From positions 62,001 through 126,000 of the forward strand of contig JAZNDW010000028.1 in assembly GCA_045588245.1 (NCBI GenBank): a DNA stretch of 64,000 nucleotides. Reading direction: 5' to 3'. Made by a program: the position numbers and the translations under genes. The notes under the pieces are model-generated. The model searched no databases, had not been told where the DNA came from, and worked only from the letters and a program-made list of their open reading frames with translations. Positions 8,519 to 16,809 of the stretch are shown one piece after another. Each line of letters begins with the position of its first letter. Position 1 is the first letter of the stretch. The stretch comes from DTU064 sp045588245 (GTDB lineage: Bacteria; Bacillota; Clostridia; Oscillospirales; CAG-272).

Positions 8519-9661
8519 TCACTCGGGAATGATCTTGAGCAGACGGAGAAGCTTGTCGGTACTGTTGCCGTCGCAGTATGCCATGTCGCTTTCCCAAAGC
8601 ACGTCCAAACGGGCGCGGTACGGTTCATCCGCCCACGCATCAATAGTCGTTACTGCGTCGTAAAGCGACGTATAATCGTCTGCGAAGTATGCAGGCATTT
8701 TTTTATAGTCGGGGTAAAGCCCGCGCGCCGCCTCGTAAGCGGCAAGGTCGGGAGCGTAGAGAATGATGGGGCGGCGGTAGTACAGATAGTCGAACAAAAT
8801 CGAAGAATAATCCGTTATGAGCGCATCGGCAACGGCGAGCAGCTCGTTTGACGTAAACTCGGGAGTCGTATCAAGATCGACACCGTTTGAAAAACGGTGC
8901 GTTTTAATGAGTACGACGATGTTATCGGACACTTCATCGCGAAGACGCAGAATATCGTCCGCGCCAACGAGATGTCCTGAGTGGACGTCACCGCGGAAAG
9001 TCGGCGTCCACAGAATGATCTTTTTGCCCTTGTATTCGGGGTAATCTTCAAAAAAGCGGCGTCTTATGTCAGCCTCGCGGTCAGCACGGTATAGTAGATC
9101 AATGCGCGAAACACCCGATGTGCAAAAGCACTCCCTCGGTATCATCATAGCGTGCGACAAAACGTCGGAAACGACGTCTGAGGAAGCTGTGAACACGTCC
9201 GTATTTCGATACTGATCCTTCATCATCGCGGCAGAATCCTCAGGGGAATCGATGCCGACCTTTTTCATAAGTCCGCCAGAATGCCAGAGCTGAACGAGCG
9301 TTGTGCCGCGGCGCTTTCGGCAAGCGGCGGCGGGGATGAAGCAATCAGAGATGAAAACGTACTCCGCACGCGCATAGAGCGGCATAAAGCCGAGCATGAT
9401 ACAGAGCCCCTTTACGGGGGAGCAAAATGAATAGTCACGGAAGTATTCCTTGACAGTCAAGCCGTCAATTGAATGGAGTCTGTCGCGCAGAACGACCATT
9501 GAATAAGGAATACTGTTCTGATGTCCATCCGCGAGGACGACGAGATTTTTCTTTACGGGAAATAAACAGCAAACGTAGTAAAGCGGCGATAAAACGATCA
9601 AACGCAGTGTGTTTTTGAGAAAACGCCGTATCCTGACGGCAATATTCGTTTTGCGTTTCAT
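8519..9661 (-). CDS. CDP-glycerol glycerophosphotransferase family enzyme (TagB/TagF/TarL-like)
   Basis: Enzymes of this family transfer glycerol-phosphate or ribitol-phosphate from the CDP-activated polyol to a lipid-linked acceptor to prime or extend teichoic acids. Family hallmarks are TLVQLWHSGGLMKKVG (with the catalytic His), KIILWTPTFRG, and ADALITDYSSILFDY followed by YRRPIILYAPD. Length (380 residues) matches single-domain TagB-type members. The N-terminal basic and hydrophobic segment (LRLIVLSPLYYVCCLF) suits membrane association. It sits between the polyol-phosphate dehydrogenase/cytidylyltransferase pair and the licD genes, so its donor is probably the CDP-polyol these neighbours make. 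The precise polyol cannot be read from sequence alone. Confidence 0.85.
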   Translation of the reverse strand: MKRKTNIAVRIRRFLKNTLRLIVLSPLYYVCCLFPVKKNLVVLADGHQNSIPYSMVVLRDRLHSIDGLTVKEYFRDYSFCSPVKGLCIMLGFMPLYARAEYVFISDCFIPAAACRKRRGTTLVQLWHSGGLMKKVGIDSPEDSAAMMKDQYRNTDVFTASSDVVSDVLSHAMMIPRECFCTSGVSRIDLLYRADREADIRRRFFEDYPEYKGKKIILWTPTFRGDVHSGHLVGADDILRLRDEVSDNIVVLIKTHRFSNGVDLDTTPEFTSNELLAVADALITDYSSILFDYLYYRRPIILYAPDLAAYEAARGLYPDYKKMPAYFADDYTSLYDAVTTIDAWADEPYRARLDVLWESDMAYCDGNSTDKLLRLLKIIPE

Positions 9662-9719
9662 AACGTCGCTCCTTTCGTTTGAAGTTTGGTGGCAGACTCA
9701 GCTTGCCATGCCGAAGCTG

Positions 9720-10775
9720 TCAGGCTTCGCTGTCGATTAAGATCTTGCCTCTGACGGCACCGGGGGTGCGGAAAAGCTCGAATGCCCGGTCGATCTCGGA
9801 AAGCGGAATGATCCTGTCGATCATCGTGTCGTCAAGTTTAAGCTGACCGTTTGCGAAGAAATGGGCAGCAGCCGTCCATTCTTCGCCCGGGAAGGGGGCG
9901 GAATAGCTCATCCACGAGCCCGTTACGTACATTTCACGGCGGTTAAGCAGCTCCCATTCGGAAACGGAGAAGACTACCTCATTCTTGGGTGTGCCGATCA
10001 TGCAAACGGATGCGGCGTTAGCCGCAAGCTTGAATGCGAGCTTTACGGTTGCGGAAGAGCCCGCAGTTTCAAAAACGAAATCATATCCGCGTCCGTCCGT
10101 CAGCGCGAGTGCTTTTGAAAGAAAATCGGGATCGGACGTGTCTACACCCGCATCGGCACCGAACAGGTCGATGCTGCGCTGCAGTTTTTCGGGAGAATTA
10201 TAATCGAAAACGACGATCTTGGACGCGCCGAAGATACGGCACCATTCAAGCGTCAGCGTTCCGATAGTACCCGCGCCTATAATGGCGACGGTCTTGCCCG
10301 GAACGTATTTGGCGCAGCGAACGCCGTGCATGGCTACTGTTGTAGGCTCAAAGAATGCACCGAGCTTGAAGCTGACCTCGTCAGCTATCGGTACGGTGTT
10401 AACAGCGGGCAAAGCCACGTATTCGGCAAAGCTGCCGTTACGGCGCGAGCCGATGAATGTGTAATGCTTGCAAAGCGAATACTGACCGCGCATACAGTCT
10501 GTGCATTTCATGCAGGGAACGAGCGGCACACCTGCAATTCGCTGACCGACGTATCTGTCGGTGACGCCCTCACCAAGTTCAACGATCGTGCCCGAAAACT
10601 CATGACCTAAAATGATCGGGAAGAAGTGACACGCATTTCCGTTGACTCTCGGCAGGTCTGAGCCGCAGATTCCCGTATATTTAACTCTGACGAGCACCTC
10701 GCCCGGTGCGGGCTTCGGTGTTTCTGTTTTTTCGTATCTGATATCAAAAGGACCGTGAACGACACCTGCGTACAT
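9720..10775 (-). CDS. Zinc-dependent polyol-phosphate dehydrogenase (GatD/TarJ-like)
   Basis: This medium-chain alcohol dehydrogenase has the catalytic zinc motif ICGSDLPRV and GHEFSGTI, the structural zinc cysteines in PCMKCTDCMRGQYSLC, and a nucleotide-binding GAGTIGTL. Its sequence style resembles galactitol-1-phosphate 5-dehydrogenase (GatD), which interconverts galactitol-1-P and tagatose-6-P; TarJ, which reduces ribulose-5-P to ribitol-5-P, belongs to the same superfamily. The gene directly follows a CDP-polyol type cytidylyltransferase (14 bp), the same pairing as TarI-TarJ. In this position it would work in the reducing direction, making a sugar-alcohol phosphate for CDP activation. 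A clear GGAGACATAACA precedes the ATG. Confidence 0.8.
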   Translation of the reverse strand: MYAGVVHGPFDIRYEKTETPKPAPGEVLVRVKYTGICGSDLPRVNGNACHFFPIILGHEFSGTIVELGEGVTDRYVGQRIAGVPLVPCMKCTDCMRGQYSLCKHYTFIGSRRNGSFAEYVALPAVNTVPIADEVSFKLGAFFEPTTVAMHGVRCAKYVPGKTVAIIGAGTIGTLTLEWCRIFGASKIVVFDYNSPEKLQRSIDLFGADAGVDTSDPDFLSKALALTDGRGYDFVFETAGSSATVKLAFKLAANAASVCMIGTPKNEVVFSVSEWELLNRREMYVTGSWMSYSAPFPGEEWTAAAHFFANGQLKLDDTMIDRIIPLSEIDRAFELFRTPGAVRGKILIDSEA

Positions 10776-10789
10776 TGTTATGTCTCCTT

Positions 10790-11524
10790 TTATATGGGTT
10801 TTTCATTTTCGGCGCAAGGGCGCGCATTGGGGAAGAAATCATTGAGCAGTATCGTCAGAAGGTGCAGGTCCCCCGGATACGTGATCTTTAGATTCAAAAC
10901 CTCGGAGTGAACGATCTTCATCGGAATATTATGCTCCATTGCGATTGCACCGGCAGAGGTCATAGCCTCAAGCTCGGCTTCATCGGCACCGCAGTAAATG
11001 CCGTAAATCGCACCAAAGCGGAATGCTTCGGGCGATGCACCCGAAACTATGCGCTGACGGGGAACGACGCGTTCGATGAATTCCTCCTCTGTCGTCATGT
11101 AAACCGTGTCATACTGTGCCTGTCCCAGCGTTGCACCGCCGTATTCGTTAACGGCGTTGATGATCTTTGCAACACCGTTTTTATCGCAGTAAGGATGCGT
11201 TGCATCGTGAATGAGCACGACGTCATCTTTCTTAGCCCAGTCCTTCATCGCGCAAAGTCCGTTTTTGACGGAGCTTGAACGGTTCGGACCGCCCTTCGTT
11301 ATCGCGGCGACTTTGTCAGCACCGAGCCATTCGGACCACGCTCTAACGTATTCGATCCAGCTTTCGTGCGAAACGATAACGATCTTGTCTATGGAATCGC
11401 AATTCTGATGTGCTTCGAGAATGTATGAGAAAATAGGGCGGTTGTGCAGCTCAATGTACTGCTTTGGTACGTCGGCACCGAGTCTTGTTCCGCTGCCGCC
11501 CATCATAAGTAAAAGAATGTTCAT
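10790..11524 (-). CDS. IspD/TarI-family cytidylyltransferase, predicted to make a CDP-polyol
   Basis: The N-terminus LLLMMGGSGTRLGADVPKQY is the CTP-binding loop and lysine of the IspD/TarI nucleotidyltransferases, and VLIHDATHPY is the conserved active-site Asp region. TarI makes CDP-ribitol from CTP and ribitol-5-phosphate; IspD makes CDP-methylerythritol for isoprenoids. The neighbourhood (polyol-phosphate dehydrogenase, CDP-polyol transferase, TagGH exporter) argues for the teichoic-acid type role rather than isoprenoid synthesis. Length (244 residues) fits the family. The ATG is preceded by GGAGGACACA. Which alcohol phosphate is used is not decided by the sequence; the GatZ-like neighbour suggests a hexitol. 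Confidence 0.85.
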   Translation of the reverse strand: MNILLLMMGGSGTRLGADVPKQYIELHNRPIFSYILEAHQNCDSIDKIVIVSHESWIEYVRAWSEWLGADKVAAITKGGPNRSSSVKNGLCAMKDWAKKDDVVLIHDATHPYCDKNGVAKIINAVNEYGGATLGQAQYDTVYMTTEEEFIERVVPRQRIVSGASPEAFRFGAIYGIYCGADEAELEAMTSAGAIAMEHNIPMKIVHSEVLNLKITYPGDLHLLTILLNDFFPNARPCAENEKPI

Positions 11525-11545
11525 TGTGTCCTCCGTAACTTAGCT

Positions 11546-12877
11546 TTAAGAAAAATGATAACGGTTGATGACGTAATTCGTCTTTGTTGCGTAGTTATAT
11601 TCCTCAATAACGTCGATGATATGGCTCTTCACGAGCTCGCGCGCATCGGGACTGAGCATACCCTCACGCACCATGATGTATTGGTTAGGTAAAAACTGAC
11701 GTAACAGACCGTGAGGAATTCTGCGGCTGTTGATGTTTGCAAAAAGTTTTTCAATAGCATCGTTTACGCGTTTGTCGGGATAATAATAACGTGAGCGGTC
11801 TGAAAGCGAATATTGACGCTTCAGATGAAGCTCAAGTTCGCTGCCGCGATAGTATTTGCGCCAATGGCGGTCATCTTCGAGCATAACTTCTTCGAGAACT
11901 TCGCGGAAATGAGACTGATCGTCATAGGGGAAGAGCTGTTCTTCGATCATGTTGAGCGCGAAAAGTGCTTCGCGCAGCGCGTATGTGAGTGCGGGACCGA
12001 CCTTCAGTATGGCGATACCGTCGGCTACCATTTCGCGCAGGTGGAAAATGGGCTGATAGTCGGTCGAGTGTCCCTCCATAACGAGGGAAGGGTGCTTTCT
12101 GACGGCTTCGCAAAGTTCGCTCGTTTTGAGTCTGTTGTAGCAAGCAATGTTTTCGTTGCCGAACTCAACGCCGGGCTGAACGACGATGCCGACGACGTTT
12201 TCCATGGCGTTAGGCATGCCTAATTTTTCAAATTCCGCCGTGTAAGCATTAAGCGTTGCTTCAAGGTCTTCAACTCGTGTGACGGAAATAGTGTCATCCT
12301 CGTTTTGCTCACCTCCGGGGATCGGAACCTCGCTTCCGATGATGTAAACGGGACGTACCTCGGCGTGATTATTTTCAAGAAGCTTAAAATACTCCTCCTC
12401 ACAGGCGCGGTACAGACGTGCTCCGCGGCGGGCTATCGTTGAAAGCAGAAGCGGCTTGTCCCTCGGGTCGTCTGCCAGACGCATACTCGTGTCAAGGTGG
12501 ATCTTTTTGTATCCTGCGGCAACATACTCACGGACGAGCGCTTCGGCTTTTTCCATAGCAACATCTTCTTTTTCTTTATACCACGGAAGCGGACCGAGAT
12601 GGTCTCCTCCCAAAATGACACCGGATTTCGGGAAGTTCACTCTGTCAGCGATCTCATATACCATATCTCTAAAGTCGGCAGGACGCATGCCCGTGTATCC
12701 GCCGAGCTGATTTACCTGATTGGCGGTAGCTTCGATAAGGATACTGTCGTTAAAACGAACGCCTTGCTGTAGGCAGGCTTCAATGACGATCGGGTTGGCG
12801 GTGCAGAAAGACGGAATACCGCAGGATATTCCGCGCTGACGTTTTTCGATTATATTTCGGATAAAATTGTTATTCAT
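11546..12877 (-). CDS. GatZ/KbaZ-family protein (tagatose-bisphosphate aldolase subunit or 4-epimerase type)
   Basis: The sequence is full length for GatZ/KbaZ (443 residues), with family stretches ISCGIPSFCTANP, IEATANQVNQLGGYTG, GVILGGDHLGPLPW, KIHLDTSMRL, EVPIPGG and VMEGHSTDYQ. GatZ and KbaZ were described as non-catalytic partners of tagatose-1,6-bisphosphate aldolase, but other family members are stand-alone 4-epimerases that act on fructose-6-P/tagatose-6-P. No catalytic aldolase subunit (GatY/KbaY) lies in this window, which favours the epimerase reading. Placement beside a GatD-like dehydrogenase and a cytidylyltransferase in a wall-polymer operon, far from any sugar transporter, points to precursor synthesis and not catabolism. 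The functional direction is inferred. Confidence 0.8.
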   Translation of the reverse strand: MNNNFIRNIIEKRQRGISCGIPSFCTANPIVIEACLQQGVRFNDSILIEATANQVNQLGGYTGMRPADFRDMVYEIADRVNFPKSGVILGGDHLGPLPWYKEKEDVAMEKAEALVREYVAAGYKKIHLDTSMRLADDPRDKPLLLSTIARRGARLYRACEEEYFKLLENNHAEVRPVYIIGSEVPIPGGEQNEDDTISVTRVEDLEATLNAYTAEFEKLGMPNAMENVVGIVVQPGVEFGNENIACYNRLKTSELCEAVRKHPSLVMEGHSTDYQPIFHLREMVADGIAILKVGPALTYALREALFALNMIEEQLFPYDDQSHFREVLEEVMLEDDRHWRKYYRGSELELHLKRQYSLSDRSRYYYPDKRVNDAIEKLFANINSRRIPHGLLRQFLPNQYIMVREGMLSPDARELVKSHIIDVIEEYNYATKTNYVINRYHFS

Positions 12878-12929
12878 AATAATGTGTAGTCCTCTCTTGT
12901 ATGCCGCAAAATTATAGCGGCGTCAAATA

Positions 12930-13709
12930 TCATTTGTTGATCTTACGGTATTTGTTAACGCTTCGTACAACGTAGCAAAGCCAGCTTTTTACTGCTGTTG
13001 GAATGCCGATGCCGGCTTTGATGTACGTTTTGAACGTTCTTTTGGCGGCGCGCAGCTTGTTTGACGAAAGTGAAGATGCGCCGACTCGGTATATCAAAAG
13101 CGGCTGATCTATACCCGTCGCAGTAACATTTCGATCGCGCAGTATGCGGATCCATGCGGCGTAGTCCTCGCAGATCTCGTTGTCGGTTTCGGTGAAGCAT
13201 CCATCGAGCAAATCTCGTTTTATAAGAACCGACGAGCACGAGATTATGTTCTGCTTCAATATTTCGGAGTACGATACTGTCGGCGGCACGTGAAGAATGT
13301 CTCCGATAACGTCACCGTTGGCATTGATGAAAGAAGACGCCGAAAAAACGAAATCCGAACTGTGAGCTATAGCGGCATCGAGCTGTAACGAGAGCTTTTC
13401 GGGCAACCACAAGTCGTCGCTGTCAAGAAACGCTATCCATTCGCCTGCGGCACGGTCGATAGCATGCCGACGCGCAGCGGCGGCTGAGTGACAGTCCGTC
13501 ATCTGATAAACTCGGATGCGGCTGTCGGCTGCAGATTCAGCCAACGCGACAGAGTAGGTGCCGTCGGATGAGCCGTTGTCGACGATAATGAGTTCCCAGT
13601 CCGTATACGTCTGACGTTTTGCCGCCCCGATTGCTTCGGTGATGTAATTTTCGCAGTTCAGAGCAGGCATAACGATGCTGACGTGCGGAGACTTTTTTTC
13701 GTTTTGCAT
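12930..13709 (-). CDS. Family 2 glycosyltransferase
   Basis: GT-A fold glycosyltransferase: VSIVMPALNCENYI at the N-terminus, DNGSSDGT, and FLDSDDLWLPEKL, which holds the metal-binding acidic motif. About 260 residues, with a short hydrophobic/basic C-terminus that could associate with the membrane. It would add a sugar to the lipid-linked polymer precursor on the cytoplasmic side. I start at the ATG at 13709, which has AAGGAG six to seven bases upstream; the longer frame starts before this without a ribosome site. It is the first gene of the ten-gene minus-strand operon, 52 bp before the GatZ-like gene. Confidence 0.85.
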   Translation of the reverse strand: MQNEKKSPHVSIVMPALNCENYITEAIGAAKRQTYTDWELIIVDNGSSDGTYSVALAESAADSRIRVYQMTDCHSAAAARRHAIDRAAGEWIAFLDSDDLWLPEKLSLQLDAAIAHSSDFVFSASSFINANGDVIGDILHVPPTVSYSEILKQNIISCSSVLIKRDLLDGCFTETDNEICEDYAAWIRILRDRNVTATGIDQPLLIYRVGASSLSSNKLRAAKRTFKTYIKAGIGIPTAVKSWLCYVVRSVNKYRKINK

Positions 13710-13787
13710 TGGCTTCTCCTTCGTAATAATACTCCCAAAAAAATCGGAAGATAGAAACGCATAATCCACCACGTTACAATTAAAATC

Positions 13788-13816
13788 ATTTTATCATACA
13801 TTATAATAAAATGCAA
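13788..13816 (-). promoter_or_regulatory. Candidate promoter of the surface-polymer operon
   Basis: On the minus strand TTGCAT (13816-13811), a 17-base spacer and TAAAAT (13793-13788) face the glycosyltransferase gene. The surrounding 378-bp gap (13710-14087) is AT-rich and holds only this promoter, the divergent one at 13951 and a small ORF. Confidence 0.5.
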
Positions 13817-13950
13817 GGAAATTTGACTTTTATCGCGCAAGATGAGCACGCTCACAACGCGCCGTAAGTAAGATTCAACATAATATATTTGAAATGTTTG
13901 TACAGATTCAATATTATTCATGAACGAAATGAAAACAACGCAACTTTTAC

Positions 13951-13979
13951 TTGCTGTTTTCGACATAATGTGGTATAAT
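13951..13979 (+). promoter_or_regulatory. Promoter of the sugar-phosphate transferase gene
   Basis: TTGCTG, 17-base spacer, TATAAT, about 75 bp before the small ORF and 110 bp before the transferase start. Divergent from the operon promoter at 13788. Confidence 0.7.
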
Positions 13980-14053
13980 CAGCCCGAATAAACCGTTATT
14001 TGCATGAAGTGTTGCTAATTAAAGTTGCGTTTTTTGCGAAGACGGAGAACACT

Positions 14054-14104
14054 ATGTTATCAGTCAAAGGAATGTTGATAGAATATCATGAGTGGAAAAA
14101 ATAA
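14054..14104 (+). CDS. Possible 16-residue leader ORF overlapping the next gene
   Basis: An ATG with GGAG six bases upstream opens a 16-codon frame (MLSVKGMLIEYHEWKK, stop at 14102) that overlaps the first 17 bases of the sugar transferase gene in a different frame. The transferase ATG itself has no good Shine-Dalgarno sequence at normal distance, so translation of this short frame could deliver ribosomes to it. This is a proposal from layout only; no homologue is known to me. Confidence 0.35.
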   Translation: MLSVKGMLIEYHEWKK

Positions 14105-15521
14105 AATCGAGCGTGAAAACACAAAAGGAATCGTCCGAAGTCTGGAAAGCCTGCTTGAAGTAGCGATACTTACGGTGATGTATTACATCATCTGGCGGGT
14201 GGGGTACGGTGCCGACGGATTCCCGGCGTATTCACATAACGGTAAATATGTCCTGATGGGACTGTATGCGTTTTTAACGTATTTATTGTTTGAAAACATG
14301 GATGGTTTCATGTTCGGCAATCTACGGAAAACCGACCTGATAATCACTCAGATAATTGCGATCTTTATGGTGAATTTTATCACCTATTTTCAGCTTTGCC
14401 TGATAGCAAATGCGCTTATCAGCCCGATTCCGATGCTTATTCTTTTTGCGGTTGACGTGATAATGGAGATAGCATTTGTTTATCTTTACGTTTCGATCTA
14501 TTATCAGCTGTATGCACCGCATAACATGATAATGGTTTTCGGAACGGATAATGCTATGGTGCTCAAGGTAAAGATGGACACCAGACGCGACAAATATAAA
14601 ATCAAAAAGCTTATTAATGTCGACGAAGGCTTCGATAAGATCATCGGTGAGATCGTTAAATATGATGCCGTGGTTATCAACGACGTGCCTACGCAAATCA
14701 GAAATGATATTTTGAAGTTCTGCTATAAAAATCGCATCCGTGCCTATGTCGTTCCGAAAATTTCGGACGTACTCATGCGTGGCGCACGTGACATTTCACT
14801 GTTTGATACGCCTATCGTTATGGTAAAAGGAACGGGTCTGACGGTCAGCCAGCGTTTCTGCAAGCGGCTATTTGACATCGTTATGAGTCTATTCATAATG
14901 GTGCCGATCCTTCCTGTAATGTTAATTATCTCAATAGCTATTAGGATCGAGGATGGAGGTCCTGCCTTCTATAAGCAGGAACGTGTCACCGTTGGCGGAA
15001 AGCCGTTCCAGATACTCAAATTCCGCAGCATGATAGTCAATGCCGAACAGCTCCACGGAGCCGTTATGGCAACGGATAACGATCCCAGAATCACAAAGGT
15101 CGGACGTTTTATACGCGCGACCCGTCTTGACGAGCTGCCTCAGATATTCAATATTTTTATGGGCGACATGAGTTTTGTCGGTCCGCGTCCCGAACGCACT
15201 GAGTACGCCGAGAGATATCTTGACGATATTCCCGAATTTGATTACCGACTCAAGGTAAAGGGCGGACTTACGGGGTACGCTCAGGTCTACGGTAAATATA
15301 ACACCAGTGCATACGATAAGCTTCGTCTTGACTTGATGTATATTGAAAATTATTCATTCTGGCTTGATATGAAGCTGATCCTTTTGACGCTTCGAATCAT
15401 TTTTATCAAATCGAGCACCGAAGGGGTCGATAAGGCTGCTGAAAACGGTAGGATCGCCGTTGAGATCGCGGATAAAGTGAAACATGAACATGACATCGAC
15501 AGCGGCGAAGAGAAAGTATAA
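14088..15521 (+). CDS. Polyprenyl-phosphate sugar-1-phosphate transferase (initiating enzyme)
   Basis: This integral membrane enzyme starts assembly of a surface glycan by moving a sugar-1-phosphate from a nucleotide sugar to undecaprenyl phosphate. The N-terminal half has about four to five membrane segments and a flavodoxin-like middle (MVFGTDNAMVLKVKMD, AVVINDVPTQ). The C-terminal catalytic domain (from about residue 262) is of the bacterial sugar transferase type: KRLFDIVMSLFI, FYKQERV, ILKFRSM, LDELPQIFNIFMGDMSFVGPRPE. Size (477 residues) fits the WbaP/CpsE group. It is divergent from the polymer operon and is the best candidate for its initiating enzyme. The ATG at 14088 has a weak ribosome site; see the overlapping short ORF at 14054. 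Confidence 0.9.
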   Translation: MSGKNKIERENTKGIVRSLESLLEVAILTVMYYIIWRVGYGADGFPAYSHNGKYVLMGLYAFLTYLLFENMDGFMFGNLRKTDLIITQIIAIFMVNFITYFQLCLIANALISPIPMLILFAVDVIMEIAFVYLYVSIYYQLYAPHNMIMVFGTDNAMVLKVKMDTRRDKYKIKKLINVDEGFDKIIGEIVKYDAVVINDVPTQIRNDILKFCYKNRIRAYVVPKISDVLMRGARDISLFDTPIVMVKGTGLTVSQRFCKRLFDIVMSLFIMVPILPVMLIISIAIRIEDGGPAFYKQERVTVGGKPFQILKFRSMIVNAEQLHGAVMATDNDPRITKVGRFIRATRLDELPQIFNIFMGDMSFVGPRPERTEYAERYLDDIPEFDYRLKVKGGLTGYAQVYGKYNTSAYDKLRLDLMYIENYSFWLDMKLILLTLRIIFIKSSTEGVDKAAENGRIAVEIADKVKHEHDIDSGEEKV

Positions 15522-15531
15522 AACAAACGTT

Positions 15532-15567
15532 AAGGCATCCGAGTATGTTTCGGATGCCTTTTTTTGT
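15532..15567 (+). terminator. Rho-independent terminator after the sugar transferase
   Basis: AAGGCATCCGA / TCGGATGCCTT stem of 11 bp with a 7-base loop and seven Ts. Confidence 0.9.
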
Positions 15568-15572
15568 TGTAT

Positions 15573-15602
15573 TTGACATTTTACGTCAAAATATTATATA
15601 AT
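15573..15602 (+). promoter_or_regulatory. Promoter with overlapping palindrome
   Basis: TTGACA, 18-base spacer, TATAAT, ending 36 bp before the start of the surface-protein gene. The -35 box is the left arm of an inverted repeat TTGACATTTTACGTCAA, a possible repressor site. Confidence 0.7.
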
Positions 15603-15638
15603 ATCGTATAACGAAAATCATTTGTCGTGAGGATGATC

Positions 15639-16757
15639 ATGAAACGGGCAGTTACGGTGACTTCAGTGATAATAATGCTATTAATAACGGTGACTTTTTC
15701 AGCTTATGCCCGCGCGGACAAAAATGTAAACGTAGCACCGGATGCGAAGATAGATGCGCCCGAATGTAAAGCGGAAGCATCTGTATCTGCGCTGTGCGAC
15801 GGAAAGTACCCCGATGTTTCTTATCAACAAACAGCGTACGACTGCTATAATTCCCACGATTATTTGGGACCGCTACCGTCGGTGGATGATTACGCCGCAT
15901 ATGATAACGTCGAAACGATTACGTTTACATGGGAAAACGACGTGACTGTCGGGTCGGTGCATATAGTATTCGTGTGTACGGCACCGACACGCGAAGTCTG
16001 GTGTATGTTCGGCGGTGCGGATGCGCCTGCGTATTATGAGATCGAATATTTGTCAAACGGAGAGTATGTGTCCGTTGTCGGTGACGGATACGGTGTTGCA
16101 CGTGACACGGTAAATGTTACGGAGTTTGATACAGTTACGACTCGATCGATCCGCATAACGATGACGAAGCTCACCGATGCCGAACGGGTGTCTTATGTAG
16201 ACGGCGAAGCTGCTGTGATCAACGGCGGTCCTGAGGGGCTTGTGTACCGTTATCTCGGAATCGGAGTTGCTGAAATAATGGTGTATACGGCAGAGCCGAA
16301 TGAAACTCCGACATTGACGGAAACGAACGCGATCGAAACGGGAAAGCACGAAACAACACCTGAGCAAACAACCAAGGCACCCGAAAAAGAAACGACTAAA
16401 GATACGACCAAAGATACAGAAAAAGAAACGGATGCTCCTATACAGACGAGCGACGTTGACACAGATCCCGATGCGCCAGAGGTGACAACTGATACTGATG
16501 GTGACGGAACGGTTGCCGACACAATTGAAACGGCAGACACTGAGACCGAAAGTGACGAAGCGACGGAAACTGTGACCGATACAAGCGAAAACCATACGTC
16601 GGCTCACGATACGCTCTATCTTAACGACGGATCGGCATTTGACGATGGCGGTTACGGGGTGCTATGGCATTCGTGGTACATTATTGCGGCAATTGCCGCG
16701 GCTTTAATTGCTGTAGCTGCTGTTACAGTTATTCTGTTAAAGTACAAAAAATATTGA
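15639..16757 (+). CDS. Membrane-anchored surface protein with discoidin-like domain
   Basis: It has a signal peptide (KRAVTVTSVIIMLLITVTFSAYA), then about 190 residues resembling a coagulation-factor 5/8 type C (discoidin) beta-sandwich: LCDGKYPD, ITFTWENDVTVGSVHIVF, YYEIEYLSNGEYV, TRSIRITMTK, GVAEIMVY. A Thr/Glu/Asp-rich stalk follows (about 225-330), then a single membrane anchor (WYIIAAIAAALIAVAAVTVI) with a short basic tail. It should sit on the outer face of the membrane and bind glycan or another surface ligand; such domains often bind carbohydrates. I chose the ATG at 15639 because GAGG lies six bases upstream; a GTG at 15627 is also possible. It has its own promoter and a terminator shared with the convergent MATE gene. 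Confidence 0.7.
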   Translation: MKRAVTVTSVIIMLLITVTFSAYARADKNVNVAPDAKIDAPECKAEASVSALCDGKYPDVSYQQTAYDCYNSHDYLGPLPSVDDYAAYDNVETITFTWENDVTVGSVHIVFVCTAPTREVWCMFGGADAPAYYEIEYLSNGEYVSVVGDGYGVARDTVNVTEFDTVTTRSIRITMTKLTDAERVSYVDGEAAVINGGPEGLVYRYLGIGVAEIMVYTAEPNETPTLTETNAIETGKHETTPEQTTKAPEKETTKDTTKDTEKETDAPIQTSDVDTDPDAPEVTTDTDGDGTVADTIETADTETESDEATETVTDTSENHTSAHDTLYLNDGSAFDDGGYGVLWHSWYIIAAIAAALIAVAAVTVILLKYKKY

Positions 16758-16761
16758 TAAA

Positions 16762-16797
16762 AATAGCCGACAGACATCGAAATGTCTGTCGGCTATT
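16762..16797. terminator. Bidirectional terminator between convergent genes
   Basis: A perfect 16-bp stem (left arm AATAGCCGACAGACAT) with a 4-base loop, flanked by A- and T-rich sequence, between the surface protein and the MATE gene. Confidence 0.85.
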
Positions 16798-16809
16798 CAA
16801 TGTGAGCTT

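Noticed and set aside
10790..11524. Housekeeping IspD of the isoprenoid pathway
   Set aside because: The gene sits in a polymer operon between polyol-phosphate enzymes and not near ispF or other isoprenoid genes; TarI-like function is more consistent, though not proven.
16053..16607. Open frames opposite the surface-protein stalk
   Set aside because: Low-complexity shadow of the Thr/Glu-rich codons; no start signal.
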